Shown here in pieces: positions 1 to 12,600 of a stretch of DNA of 64,000 bases. The stretch spans positions 14,802,321 through 14,866,320 of the forward strand of contig NC_092578.1 in assembly GCF_037975245.1 (NCBI RefSeq). Direction: 5' to 3'. Within the stretch, counting starts at the first letter, position 1. Each line of letters opens with the position of its first letter. The DNA comes from Apostichopus japonicus. Its lineage: Eukaryota; Echinodermata; Holothuroidea; Aspidochirotida; Stichopodidae. The position numbers were made by a program, and so were the translations under genes. The notes under the pieces were generated by a model, which did not search any database, had not been told where the DNA came from, and saw nothing but the letters and a program-made list of their open reading frames with translations.

Positions 1-571
1 TGTTCAATGTGTGCTTTAAAATCCAGGGAAATACCAGAGAAAACTTGGGTTTATAGCCCACATTCACCAGACATTTGAAAAAGGAATTTATCAACTCCTA
101 CTAGTATTATATATCTATTCACGTATCCATATCAGCATCATTAGGATATTATTACTGTATATTTAATCCTTCCGTATATACTGTATGATTTATATTTGTA
201 CATTTTTCTTTTCTTTTCTCCCAGGGAGTCTCCAACCTTGTTAAGTCTTTTTAAGACCTTATAGGAGACTTAAATTCCCATTGTACACAATTGGCAATAA
301 AACAAATAAATGAATTAAATAGCCAGTTGATTTTTATAAACTTGAATTTTGTTTAGCGAGTAGCTAAATTTCTAGGCGTCTATAATAATATTTTTATTTG
401 CACTCTTCGAGGGTTTTATGTTATATGCCTACTGTACTTTTTTACTTCATGATGGAAATTTTAGCAGCAAGTAAAAAGTAACAGTTTTAGGTTGGTACCA
501 CCGTGATTTTGACAAAAAGCAAGGTAAAATGCATTTTAGAGCAATCTTGTCCGATTCTTTATTTAATTTAG
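1..571. other. Upstream intron of LANCL gene
   Basis: No coding exon was recognised here. The stretch ends in a T-rich tract and an AG acceptor directly before the first LANCL exon, so it is most simply intron. At about 220-310 a segment ending in repeated AATAAA/AATAAAT-like motifs looks like the 3' tail of an old retroelement, but no coding part is attached. The first coding exon of LANCL should lie upstream of the window. Confidence 0.5.
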
Positions 572-695
572 CTGAATGGTGTTCTTACAACAAGAATCAA
601 TGATGTGGTTGAGAAGTTACTAAAGGCTTTAGAAGATGCTCTACGAAGCTCACCAGAAATTGCCGAAGATACGTCAGTTTATACTGGCATAACAG
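572..695 (+). CDS. LANCL: LANCL exon A (first in window)
   Basis: The exon follows a T-rich tract plus TTTAG and ends at a GTAAGT donor, in phase 1. It encodes the helical N-terminal part (INDVVEKLLKALEDALRSS) ending YTGITG, which aligns with the YTGWAGIA segment of vertebrate LANCL1. The in-frame GTG at 605 is internal and is not a start. Confidence 0.88.
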
Positions 696-3600
696 GTAAG
701 TTCATTTCAAAAAATAATATAATATTTGATTTTTTTATAGCAATTTATACCAGCAATAGGTATCAAAGCGCTTTACAGACGCTATATTACCCCTGGTAAA
801 TGATAACCTGTCCCAGAGACAATCCCTCCAGTCGGCGGCAGGTATATACTGTGCCTAATGACGAGTAGGGGTGTGAGGTAAGTTTTCATGACAGTTATCT
901 CTAGTATCACATAGACCAATAATGATGATTTGTTTTTGCATCTCTTTACCCATTTAACCCCTGTTCATGACAGTTATCTCTATCACATCAATGATGATGG
1001 TAGGGTTTGTGATTCCTAGCTGTAGAGGGTGGGGTAGGGTTTGTGATTCCTAGCTGTAGAGGGTGGGGTAGGGGCGTGGGATAAGTTGTTCATGGCAATT
1101 ATCTATCACATATATCAATGATGATGGTAGGGTTTGTGATTCATAGCTGTAGAGGGTGGGGTGGGGAAGGGGCGTGGGATAAGTTGTTCATGGCAATTAT
1201 CTATCACATATATCAATGATGATGGTAGGGTTTGTGATTCATAGCTGTAGAGGGTGGGATGGGGAAGGGGCGTGGGATAAGTTGTTCATGGCAATTATCT
1301 CTATCATATATATTAACGATGATGGGAGGGTTTGTAATTCCTAGCTGTAGAGGGTGGGGTAGGGGCGTGGGATAAGTTGTTCATGGCAATTATCTCTATC
1401 ACATATATCAATGATGATGGTAGGGTTTGTGATTCCTAGCTGTGGAGGGTGGGGTAGGGTTTGTGATTCCTAGCTGTAGAGGGTGGGGTAGGGTTTGTGA
1501 TTCCTAGCTGTAGAGGGTTGGGTAGGGGCGTGGGATAAGTTGTTCATGGCAATTATCTATCACATATATCAATGATGATGGTAGGGTTTGTGATTCATAG
1601 CTGTAGAGCATGGTTTCCCAAACCTGGGGTCGCGACCCCAACTGGGGTCGCGAAGCAATTTTTGTGGGGTCGCAGGCTTGTTTCAAAATATAAAAAAAAA
1701 TCTGAGGGTACCCAAAATTTACCCGAATTTGAACGTTCGCAGTCAAAATCCTACAAAATTCACCCTGAAAACTCATATTTAGGGTTTTATTAGCGGCCGT
1801 TCTAGCGTTTTTCCTGAGTGAATCTGGCGTTTTTTGCTCAATTGTCGCTGGCCACCCTGCTTCTGTATATTCACTATATTGTTTTCACATACAACTACAG
1901 TACTGTACTACAGGAACATGTGGGCCTGCACAACTTCATTATTCCGGAGACACAAACTTGGGGTCGCGCTTGGATGGCGCTACATGAAATGGGGTCCCCG
2001 CCTTGAAAAGTTTGGGAACCACTGCTGTAGAGGGTGGGGTGGGGTGGGGTAGGGGCATCGGATAAGTTGTTCTTGGCAATTATCTATCATATATATCAAT
2101 GATGATGGTAGGGTGTGTGATCCCTAACTGTAGAGGTTGGGGGGGGGTAGGGGTGTGAGGTAAGTTTTCATGACAGTTATCTCTAGTATCACATAGACCA
2201 ATAATGATGATTTGTTTTTGCATCTCTTTAAATTTTGATGTCTTTAATACTACATTATTCCTGATTTACAATTTATTTTTATTTTATTTTTTTTTTTGGC
2301 AAAGGAATCTCACTTCTGTACTTGCACTTGTATGAAGTCTATAAGAAGGAAGATTACTTGAAAAGAGCCAAGGAACTCATTCATCAGTCTTTGAAGAAAC
2401 TAAGAGGCAGGAAAAGTACCTTTCTATTAGGTGACGGAGGTCAGTTGGCAATAGCTGCCGTGGTTTATGATAAACTGGGTCAGAAGAAGAAATCAAGAGA
2501 ATATGTGACAAGGTATAAAGCAAACAAAAATTTAAATTAATTTAAATTTTAGAAGAAAAATATTCTGGGTCTGGCTGGTAATAATAAATGTTATATTAAG
2601 AAATGGTCTTAAAAGTTAAAAAGTTTGTAGCTTATCCCAAGATGAGTTATTTTGAGGTATAGAATTATTATTTTATATAATTGGTTATTGCAAAACACCA
2701 CAAATTATCTAAAACTTACTGCTGAGATTAACCCAAACTTATTGTTCAACCTCAGCGAATTTGCTATCCATTTTGAGGGCAGTCTTTAATGACTACATAT
2801 CTCTAATCATTTTGAGGGCAGTCTTTAATGACTACATATCTCTAATCATTTTGAGGGCAGTCTTTAATGACTACATATCTCTAATCATTTTGAGGGCAGT
2901 CTTTAATGACTACATATCTCTTTTCATTTTGAGGGCAGTCTTTAATGACTACATATCTCTAATCATTTTGAGGGCAGTCTTTAATTACCACATATCTCTA
3001 ATCAATTTGAGGGCAGTCTTTAATGACTACATATCTCTAATCAATTTGAGGGCAGTCTTTAATGACTACCTATCTCTAATCATTTTGAGGACAGTCTTTA
3101 ATGACTACATATCTCTAATCAATTTGAGGGCAGTCTTTAATGACTACATATCTCTAATCAATTAGAGGGCAGTCTTTAATGACTACATATCTCTAATCAA
3201 TTTGAGGGCAGTCTTTAATGACTACATATCTCTAATCAATTTGAGGGCAGTCTTTAATGACTACATATCTCTAGTCATTTTGAGGGCAGTCTTTAATTAA
3301 TACAGTACATATCTCTAATCAATTTGAGGGCAGTCTTTAATGACAACATATCTCTAATCATTTTGAGGGCAGTCTTTAATGACTACATATCTCTAATCAA
3401 TTTGAGGGCAGTCTTTAATGACTACATATCTCTAGTCATTTTGAGGGCAGTCTTTAATTACTACAGTACATATCTCTAATCATTTTGAGGGCAGTCTTTA
3501 ATGACTACATATCTCTAATCAATTTGAGGGCAGTCTTTAATGACTACCTATCTCTAATCATTTTGAGGACAGTCTTTAATGACTACATATCTCTAATCAA

Positions 3601-6600
3601 TTTGAGGGCAGTCTTTAATGACTACATATCTCTAATCAATTAGAGGGCAGTCTTTAATGACTACATATCTCTAATCAATTTGAGGGCAGTCTTTAATGAC
3701 TACATATCTGTAATCAATTTGAGGGCAGTCTTTAATGACTACATATCTCTAGTCATTTTGAGGGCAGTCTTTAATTAATACAGTACATATCTCTAATCAA
3801 TTTGAGAGCAGTCTTTAATGACAACATATCTCTAATCATTTTGAGGGCAGTCTTTAATGACTACATATCTCTAATCAATTTGAGGGCAGTCTTTAATGAC
3901 TACATATCTCTAGTCATTTTGAGGGCAGTCTTTAATTACTACAGTACATATCTCTAATCATTTTGAGGGCAGTCTTTAATGACTACATATCTCTAATCAA
4001 TTTGAGGGCAGTCTTTAATGACTACATATCTCTAATCAATTTGAGGGCAGTCTTTAATGACTACATATCTCTAATCATTTTGAGGGCAGTCTTTAATGAC
4101 TACATATCTCTAATCAATTTGAGGGCAGTCTTTAATGACTACGTATCTCTAGTCATTTTGAGGGCAGTCTTTAATTACTACAGTACATATCTCTAATCAA
4201 TTTGAGGGTAGTCTTTAATGACAACATATCTCTAATCATTTTGAGGGCAGTCTTTAATGACTACATATCTCTAATCAATTTGAGGGCAGTCTTTAATGAC
4301 TACATATCTCTAGTCATTTTGAGGGCAGTCTTTAATTACTACAGTACATATCTCTAATCAATTTGAGGGCAGTCTTTAATGACTACATATCTCTAATCAT
4401 TTTGAGGGCAGTCTTTAATGACTACATATCTCTAATCAATTTGAGGGCAGTCTTTAATGACTACATATCTCTAATCATTTTGAGGGCAGTCTTTAATGAC
4501 TACATATCTCTAGTCATTTTGAGGGCAGTCTTTAATTAATACAGTACATATCTCTAATCAATTTGAGGGCAGTCTTTAATGACAACATATCTCTAATCAT
4601 TTTGAGGGCAGTCTTTAATGACTACATATCTCTAATCAATTTGAGGGCAGTCTTTAATGACTACATATCTCTAGTCATTTTGAGGGCAGTCTTTAATTAC
4701 TACAGTACATATCTCTAATCATTTTGAGGGCAGTCTTTAATGACTACATATCTCTAATCAATTTGAGGGCAGTCTTTAATGACTACATATCTCTAATCAA
4801 TTTGAGGGCAGTCTTTAATGACTACATATCTCTAATCATTTTGAGGGCAGTCTTTAATGACTACATATCTCTAATCAATTTGAGGGCAGTCTTTAATGAC
4901 TACATATCTCTAGTCATTTTGAGGGCAGTCTTTAATTACTACAGTACATATCTCTAATCAATTTGAGGGTAGTCTTTAATGACAACATATCTCTAATCAA
5001 TTTGAGGGCAGTCTTTAATGACTACATATCTCTAATCAATTTGAGGGCAGTCTTTAATGACTACATATCTCTAGTCATTTTGAGGGCAGTCTTTAATTAC
5101 TACAGTACATATCTCTAATCAATTTGAGGGCAGTCTTTAATGACTACATATCTCTAATCATTTTGAGGGCAGTCTTTAATGACTACATATCTCTAATCAA
5201 TTTGAGGGCAGTCTTTAATGACTACATATCTCTAATCATTTTGAGGGCAGTCTTTAATGACTACATATCTCTAATCAATTTGAGAGCAGTCTTTAATGAC
5301 AACATATCTCTAGTCATTTTGAGGGCAGTCTTTAATTACTACAGTACATATCTCTAATCAATTTTAGGGCAGTCTTTAATGACAACATATCTCTAATCAT
5401 TTTGAGGGCAGTCTTTAATGACTACATATCTCTAATCAATTTGAGGGCAGTCTTTAATGACTACATATCTCTAGTCATTTTGAGGGCAGTCTTTAATTAC
5501 TACAGTACATATCTCTAATCAATTTGAGGGCAGTCTTTAATGACTACATATCTCTAATCAATTTGAGGGCAGTCTTTAATGACTACATATCTCTAATCAA
5601 TTTGAGGGCAGTCTTTAATGACTACATATCTCTAATCAATTTGAGGACAGTCTTTAATGACTACATATCTCTAATCTTTTTGAGGGCAGTCTTTAATGAC
5701 TACATATCTCTAATCATTTTGAGGACAGTCTTTAATGACTACATATCTCTAATCAATTTGAGGGCAGTCTTTAATGACAACATATCTCTAGTCATTTTGA
5801 GGGCAGTCTTTAATTACTACAGTACATATCTCTAATCAATTTGAGGGCAGTCTTTAATGACAACATATCTCTAATCATTTTGAGGGCAGTCTTTAATGAC
5901 TACATATCTCTAATCAATTTGAGGGCAGTCTTTAATGACTACATATCTCTAGTCATTTTGAGGGCAGTCTTTAATTACTACAGTACATATCTCTAATCAA
6001 TTTGAGGGCAGTCTTTAATGACTACATATCTCTAATCATTTTGAGGGCAGTCTTTAATGACTACATATCTCTAATCAATTTGAGGGCAGTCTTTAATGAC
6101 TACATATCTCTAATCAATTTGAGGGCAGTCTTTAATGACTACATATCTCTAATCATTTTGAGGGCAGTCTTTAATGACTACATATCTCTAATCATTTTGA
6201 GGACAGTCTTTAATGACTACATATCTCTAATCAATTTGAGGGCAGTCTTTAATGACTACATATCTCTAATCAATTTGAGGGCAGTCTTTAATGACTACAT
6301 ATCTCTAATCATTTTGAGGGCAGTCTTTAATGACTACATATCTCTAATCAATTTGAGGGCAGTCTTTAATGACTACATATCTCTAGTCATTTTGAGGGCA
6401 GTCTTTAATGACTACATATCTCTAATCAATTTGAGGGCAGTCTTTAATGACTACATATCTCTAATCAATTTGAGGGCAGTCTTTAATTACTACATATCTC
6501 TAATCAATTTGAGGGCAGTCTTTAATGACTACATATCTCTAATCATTTGGTCATATCCATTCCAAGCTACTTCCATCTCCACTGATCAACATTCCTGCTT

Positions 6601-9600
6601 TGGTGGCTATAGCCACAATGTAATTTAATTGCTTACATGATTTGCTAGCAAGGGCGGCGGAAGCACTTTTAATCTGGGGGGCACCGACAGCAAAGGGCAC
6701 TTTGCAGAAATTTGATTGGACTGATGCAGCCTTATATTTAGTACCCTTTATAACTCTTATTGTATTATCTTTTTTGCGTATACACATCACTCTATCAACG
6801 CCCACCCCCCCCCCTCAAGGAAAATATGCATACTAGCACTGCAATATCCAATGGGAAACAAGGAACAAGTTTTCTTTTGAGACAAAATGAGGTGAAATCT
6901 TCCGAATTAGAGTTTATTTCTTGTTAATATCTTAACAAATTTTTTCCATTCGAAATAGCTTTGAGTTTGACCCACAGAAACTCATTAAAAAGTCAGGGGC
7001 GTAGCCAGGATTTGCAAAGTTGTACGCACGACTATCTGAGCGGAGCGCCACCATCGGTTTGCGCGGAGCGTATAAGAAAATTTTTGGTTTTACAAACCCC
7101 TCAGATGGCCGGAAACGGCCCTTCCCGAGTGTTCATTCTGGTTCCCTGGCCTCTTGCTAACTTGAGATACCTCAATTTTTATGTAGAAAAAGGGCACATT
7201 TTTATCCTGAGGAAAAGTGGGGGGGCACGTGCCCCCTGTGCCCCCCCGGTTCCGCCGCCCTTGTTTGCTAGTTAATTCGGATGAGCTTCATTGCTTTCTT
7301 TCCAGGCTCAAATCAATGAAAGAGTCTATCTTAGAGGACATACCAAATGAGCTGATGAATGGAAGAACTGGATATCTATATGCTCTGATGTTTATCAGAT
7401 CTTACCTTGGTGTGGAAGAGATATCAGATGATATACCCGATGAGGTAAGGGCAATGTTACCTTGGTGATGCAACTAGTAAGAGATGGTTAAAGAATAAAT
7501 TTAATGGCCAAGACATTGTTTACTTTGGTGATGCAACCAGTAAGAGATGGTTAAAGAATAAATTTAATGGCCAAGATATTGTTTACTTTGGTGTGGAAGA
7601 GATATCAGATGATATACCTGATGAGGTTAGGACATTGTTACCTTGGTGATGCAACTAGTAAGAGATGGTTAAAGAATAAATTTAATGGCCAAGACATTGT
7701 TTACTTTGGTGATGCAACCAGTAAGAGATGGTTAAAGAATAAATTTAATGGCCAAGATATTGTTTACTTTGGTGTGGAAGAGATATCAGATGATATACCT
7801 GATGAGGTTAGGACATTGTTACCTTGGTGATGCAACTAGTAAGAGATGGTTAAAGAATAAATTTAATGGCCAAGACATTGTTTACTTTGGTGATGCAACC
7901 AGTAAGAGATGGTTAAAGAATAAATTTAATGGCCAAGATATTGTTTACTTTGGTGTGGAAGAGATATCAGATGATATACCTGATGAGGTTAGGACATTGT
8001 TACCTTGGTGATGCAACTAGTAAGAGATGGTTAAAGAATAAATTTAATGGCCAAGACATTGTTTACTTTGGTGATGCAACCAGTAAGAGATGGTTAAAGA
8101 ATAAATTTAATGGCCAAGATATTGTTACCTTGGTGATGCAACCAGTAAGAGATGGTTAAATAATGAATTTAATGGCCAAGATATTGTTACCTTGGTGATG
8201 CAACTAGTAAGAGATGGTTAAAGAATGAATTTAATGGCCAAGATATTGTTCACTTTGGTGTAGAATATTTGATGATATACCTGATGAGGTAAGGATATGT
8301 TACCTTGGTGATGCAACTAGTAAGAGATGGTTCAAGAATAAATTTAATGGCCAAGATATTGTTGCCTTGGTGATGCAACTAGTAAGAGATGGTTAAAGAA
8401 TGAATTTAATGGCCAAGATATTGTTTACTTTGGTGTAGAAGAAATGTCTGATGAAATACCTGATGAGGTAAGGACATTGTTTACTTTGGTGATGCAACCT
8501 GTAAGAGATGGTTAAAGAATAAATTTAATGGCCAAGATATAGTTACCTTGGTGATGCAACCAGTAAGAGATGGTTAAATAATGAATTTATTGGCCAAAAT
8601 TTTGTTACCTTGGTGATGCAACTAGTAAGAGATGGTTAAAGAATAAATTTAATGGCCAAGATATTGTTACCTTGGTGATGCAACCAGTAAGAGATGGTTA
8701 AATAATGAATTTATTGGCCAAGATATTGTTACCTTGGTGATGCAACTAGTAAGAGATGGTTAAAGAATAAATTCAATGGCCAAGATATTGTTTACTTTGG
8801 TGTAGAAGATATGTCAGATGATATACCTGATGAGGTAATGACATTGTTACCTTGGTGATGCAACTAGTAAGAGATGGTTAAAGAATATATTTAAAGGCCA
8901 AGATATAGTTTACTTTGGTGTAGAATATCTGATGATATACCTGATGAGGTAAGGACATTGTTACCTTGGTGATGCAACTAGTAAGAGTTAGTTGAAGGAA
9001 AAATAGGCCAAGATATTGTTAGCCTTGTCAGAAATATGTCAGAATGATGTACCTTGTGAGGTAAGGCCATCTTTACCTTTGTGGATGCAACCAGTGAAAG
9101 ATGGTTCAGTAATAAATGGGCAAAATATTGTATATCTTGGTGTAGAAGAAAATTCAGATGATAAATATACCTGATGATGTAATGCCATCGTTACATTCCT
9201 GCTACTTCTAATCATTAAAGAATAAAAGGAAAAAAGTTGAAGATAAGAAGGGCAGTTGTTCATTTTTATGAAGTATTATAGTCATGATCAGAATTTTTGA
9301 CATGTTTTAGACTGCTGCACTGGTCCTTGAGCTAGGTCGGAAGTTTGCCACCAAGAAGGGAATCTCTTCGCCACTGATGTATGAATGGCACAGTAAGCTA
9401 TATCTAGGAGCCTGTCACGGTCTATCTGGGATACTGACTTTGCTCTTACAGGTGAGTCCTTGTCTCTGTTTGTCTCACGATAACAGCCAATTATGATATT
9501 CATACGTGTAGAAACTTTATTATGACAATAAATTTGTGTAAAATCTTGGACAAAGAGTCCTTTAGGACAAAATTGGCATCTTTTTTGTATAAATAACTTT

Positions 9601-12600
9601 ACATCACTTTATTGGTTTCAATTTTTAGTGAAGAGTGTCCTTTAATTGCTGCAGTAGTACAATAACATGAAGGTTGATTATGGTCTGTTAATAGGTACTT
9701 CGATAACGACTAATAAGTTTAATTGTAATGTAGAGACTGGTTAAGACGGACACAAGTATCCTTGTTCAATTGACCAACGATTCCAGTTGTAGGAACTCCA
9801 TTGACAGGCTATTAAGTCAGGGACACCATAGGAAGGACATAGTGTCCATTTATTCAAATTCCCTTACTGGGACCATAGTGCTGCTAATAGGGATCCTGTA
9901 TATGGGACACATTGAAGGGACATAGTGTCCTTTTATTCAGATTCCCTTACTGGGACCATAGTACTGCTAATAGGGACCCTGTATATGGGACACATTGAAG
10001 GGATATATTGTCTTTTTATTCAGATTCCCTTACTGGGACCATAGTACTGCTAAAAGGGACCCTGTATATGGGACACATTGGAGGGACATAGTGTCCTTTT
10101 ATGCAGATACCCTTACTGGGACCATAGTACTGCTAAAAGGGACCCTGTATATGGGACACATTGGAGGGACGTAGTGTCCTTTTATTCAGATTCCCTTACT
10201 GGGACCATATACAGTTGCTTATAGGTACCATGCATACGGGCAATAGATGTAGTCTAAGGTAAAGTGGAAGTTAAATTGTGTACCAGACGATGTACACAAA
10301 GTAGTGTGCTTATTTCGAACGATCTATTCATAAGCAGAAAATCAGTTGCAGCAAAGTAAGATAAAGAAAGATAGTATATACTTTGAAGTGGCATTAATAT
10401 CTAATCTAACAAATACAACGTAGGTTGGGGTTCAATATGAGGTAGGAAAATAAATTTGACAGGGACATCCCCCTCCCCTTTCCCTACAATTTCCCTTCTT
10501 TTAATCAGCCAAATTTGTGATCACACTTTTGTCAGCATCAGTTGTAAGTAGCAGAGGTGAAGATGCTGGCCAGGTCCATTTCAAGTTCTTGAATTGAAAA
10601 TATGGTATTTCAGTGTTACAAATAAATTGACACATGCTACATAGAGTTGGCTATTTGAAAGATATATATTACAGAGACAGATTGTAAATGTTTATACGTG
10701 TTTATGAACATCTTTTTTTGGTAGTGTCCATTGAAATCTGTTCAGACCCACATGAAAGATCTGATACAACCTAGTGTGGACTACGTACAGAGCCTTCAGT
10801 TCCCATCGAGAAATTACCCATCATCCATCGGTAATGATGTCGACCGTCTTGTCCATTGGTGCCATGGTGCTCCAGGAATCATACACATGCTTATTCTTGC
10901 CTACAAGGTGAGTCAAATAACATTAAGTACCAACCATCGGTCCTGGTTCCATCATTTAGCTTTAATACAGCCTGTGCCATACTACCATAGAAAGACAAAA
11001 CTTGGCTTTCCTGTGATGGAAAGATGGATGCACGCACTCTTGCAATGCCTGACCTGTGAAGTATTTATCATACACATGCTTATTCTTGCCTACAAGGTGA
11101 GTCAAATAACATTAAGTACCAACCATCAGTCCTGGTTCCATCGTTTAAGCTTTAATACAGCCTGTGCCATACCGTTCCATAGAAAGACAAAACTTGGCCT
11201 TTCCTAGTTTTCTGTGATGGATGGATGGATGCACGCACTCTTGCGATGCCTCGTGACCTGTGAAGTATTTATCTCTCGTTTGTCTACTTATAAGTTGTTT
11301 TTTTTTCTTTTCCGGTTTATTCTTGATTTCTTCGTAAAAAGGAGTTTAAAGAAGAGAAATACTTGGACTCCGCCAGGAGATGCAGCGACGTCATTTGGAA
11401 GTACGGTCTCTTGAAGAAAGGATACGGTCTTTGCCACGGACCGGCAGGCAATGCGTATGCATTCCTGGCGCTGTACCAAGCCACAAACGATCAGAAACAA
11501 CTTTACCGGGCTTGCAAGGTAAACAGAGTGTTCTGTTTGTTCTTATCAGAATGTTCCAGACCATTCGTTAATCACTAGAGTACTCTTTCTGCTGTATGGA
11601 ATTTGTGGCGCAAGAAGCGGGAATTTCTCCTCACTGATAATGTCTATGCACTGGCTTGACGTTCGGGCCCATGATATTGCATATAAAGATGATACGTGGA
11701 AAAGAGCAAAGAAATTGATGGCTAGAGTGAGATTCAAACAACCAGTGACCAGCTCTGGGGATACTAGCCCAGTACTCTACCAACTGAGCTATCCTTAGTT
11801 CAGGGGTTCCCTTACTGGGGTGCATGAACCCCCAGGGGATGCGTGAGTCCATCCCAGGGGGTTCGTGAGACGTTTCTGAAAGTCAAAACTAGAGTACTTT
11901 TGGTTGAACTAAAATCTGATATATCATATAATTTAGTAATGTACAAAAGTCGTACCTATCGACAAACTCTTTGCGTTCCATACGCATATGTTGCCATAGT
12001 AGTACTGTACCATGCATGTGATAAATAACTGAATTATGAAACAGACACAGGTCGCATGACTTTGGTGAAGTTGGTGTACACATGACCGTACGTCATGAAG
12101 ATAAAGGGCTGATCTGATCTTGAAGTTTCCAAATAAATATTGGTTCATCTCTTGTTTTTTTTTTCATTACAATATTACACTATTAACTTGATATTTTACG
12201 AAGCACTGTTATGAGTATTACGGTATAATAATGACTCAGATTGTGTCTCAAAAGTTTGGGGTTCGTGGACAACTCTGACATCCACAGGGGGTTCGTGGGG
12301 GGATAAAGTTAGGGAAACCCTGCTCTAAAGCCATTTCTTTGCTGGTTCTTGCCATGACTTTTCTTTGATCTTCTCTCTATCGTCTTAAATTTCCCCGTCA
12401 GTTTTTTGTAAAACTGACTATAAATGTTATGTTCAAAAATGTTTGTTGCTGTGACAACTAATTATTCTGCGTGCACTACTGGCAGATTAAGTATTGGATT
12501 ATCCAACTGATCCCATACATAAAGAGTTCATTATCAGTATTATCTCTAGTGCTCAACTCCTTCCATTTCTTAATCCCTCAGTTTGCTGAATGGTGTTTGG

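Noticed and set aside
2768-6548. A CRISPR-like direct-repeat array
   Set aside because: Units are contiguous, with no unique spacers, and the DNA is eukaryotic.
2761-6628. Long plus-strand open frames of repeated RAVFNDYISLI
   Set aside because: They arise because a 39-bp tandem repeat is divisible by three. They have no splice context, conservation or independent start, and lie inside a LANCL intron.
7567-8159. Three overlapping plus-strand frames of ~87 codons containing VEEISDDIPDE
   Set aside because: The frames come from the 181-bp array that copies the end of LANCL exon C, and each copy lacks an acceptor.
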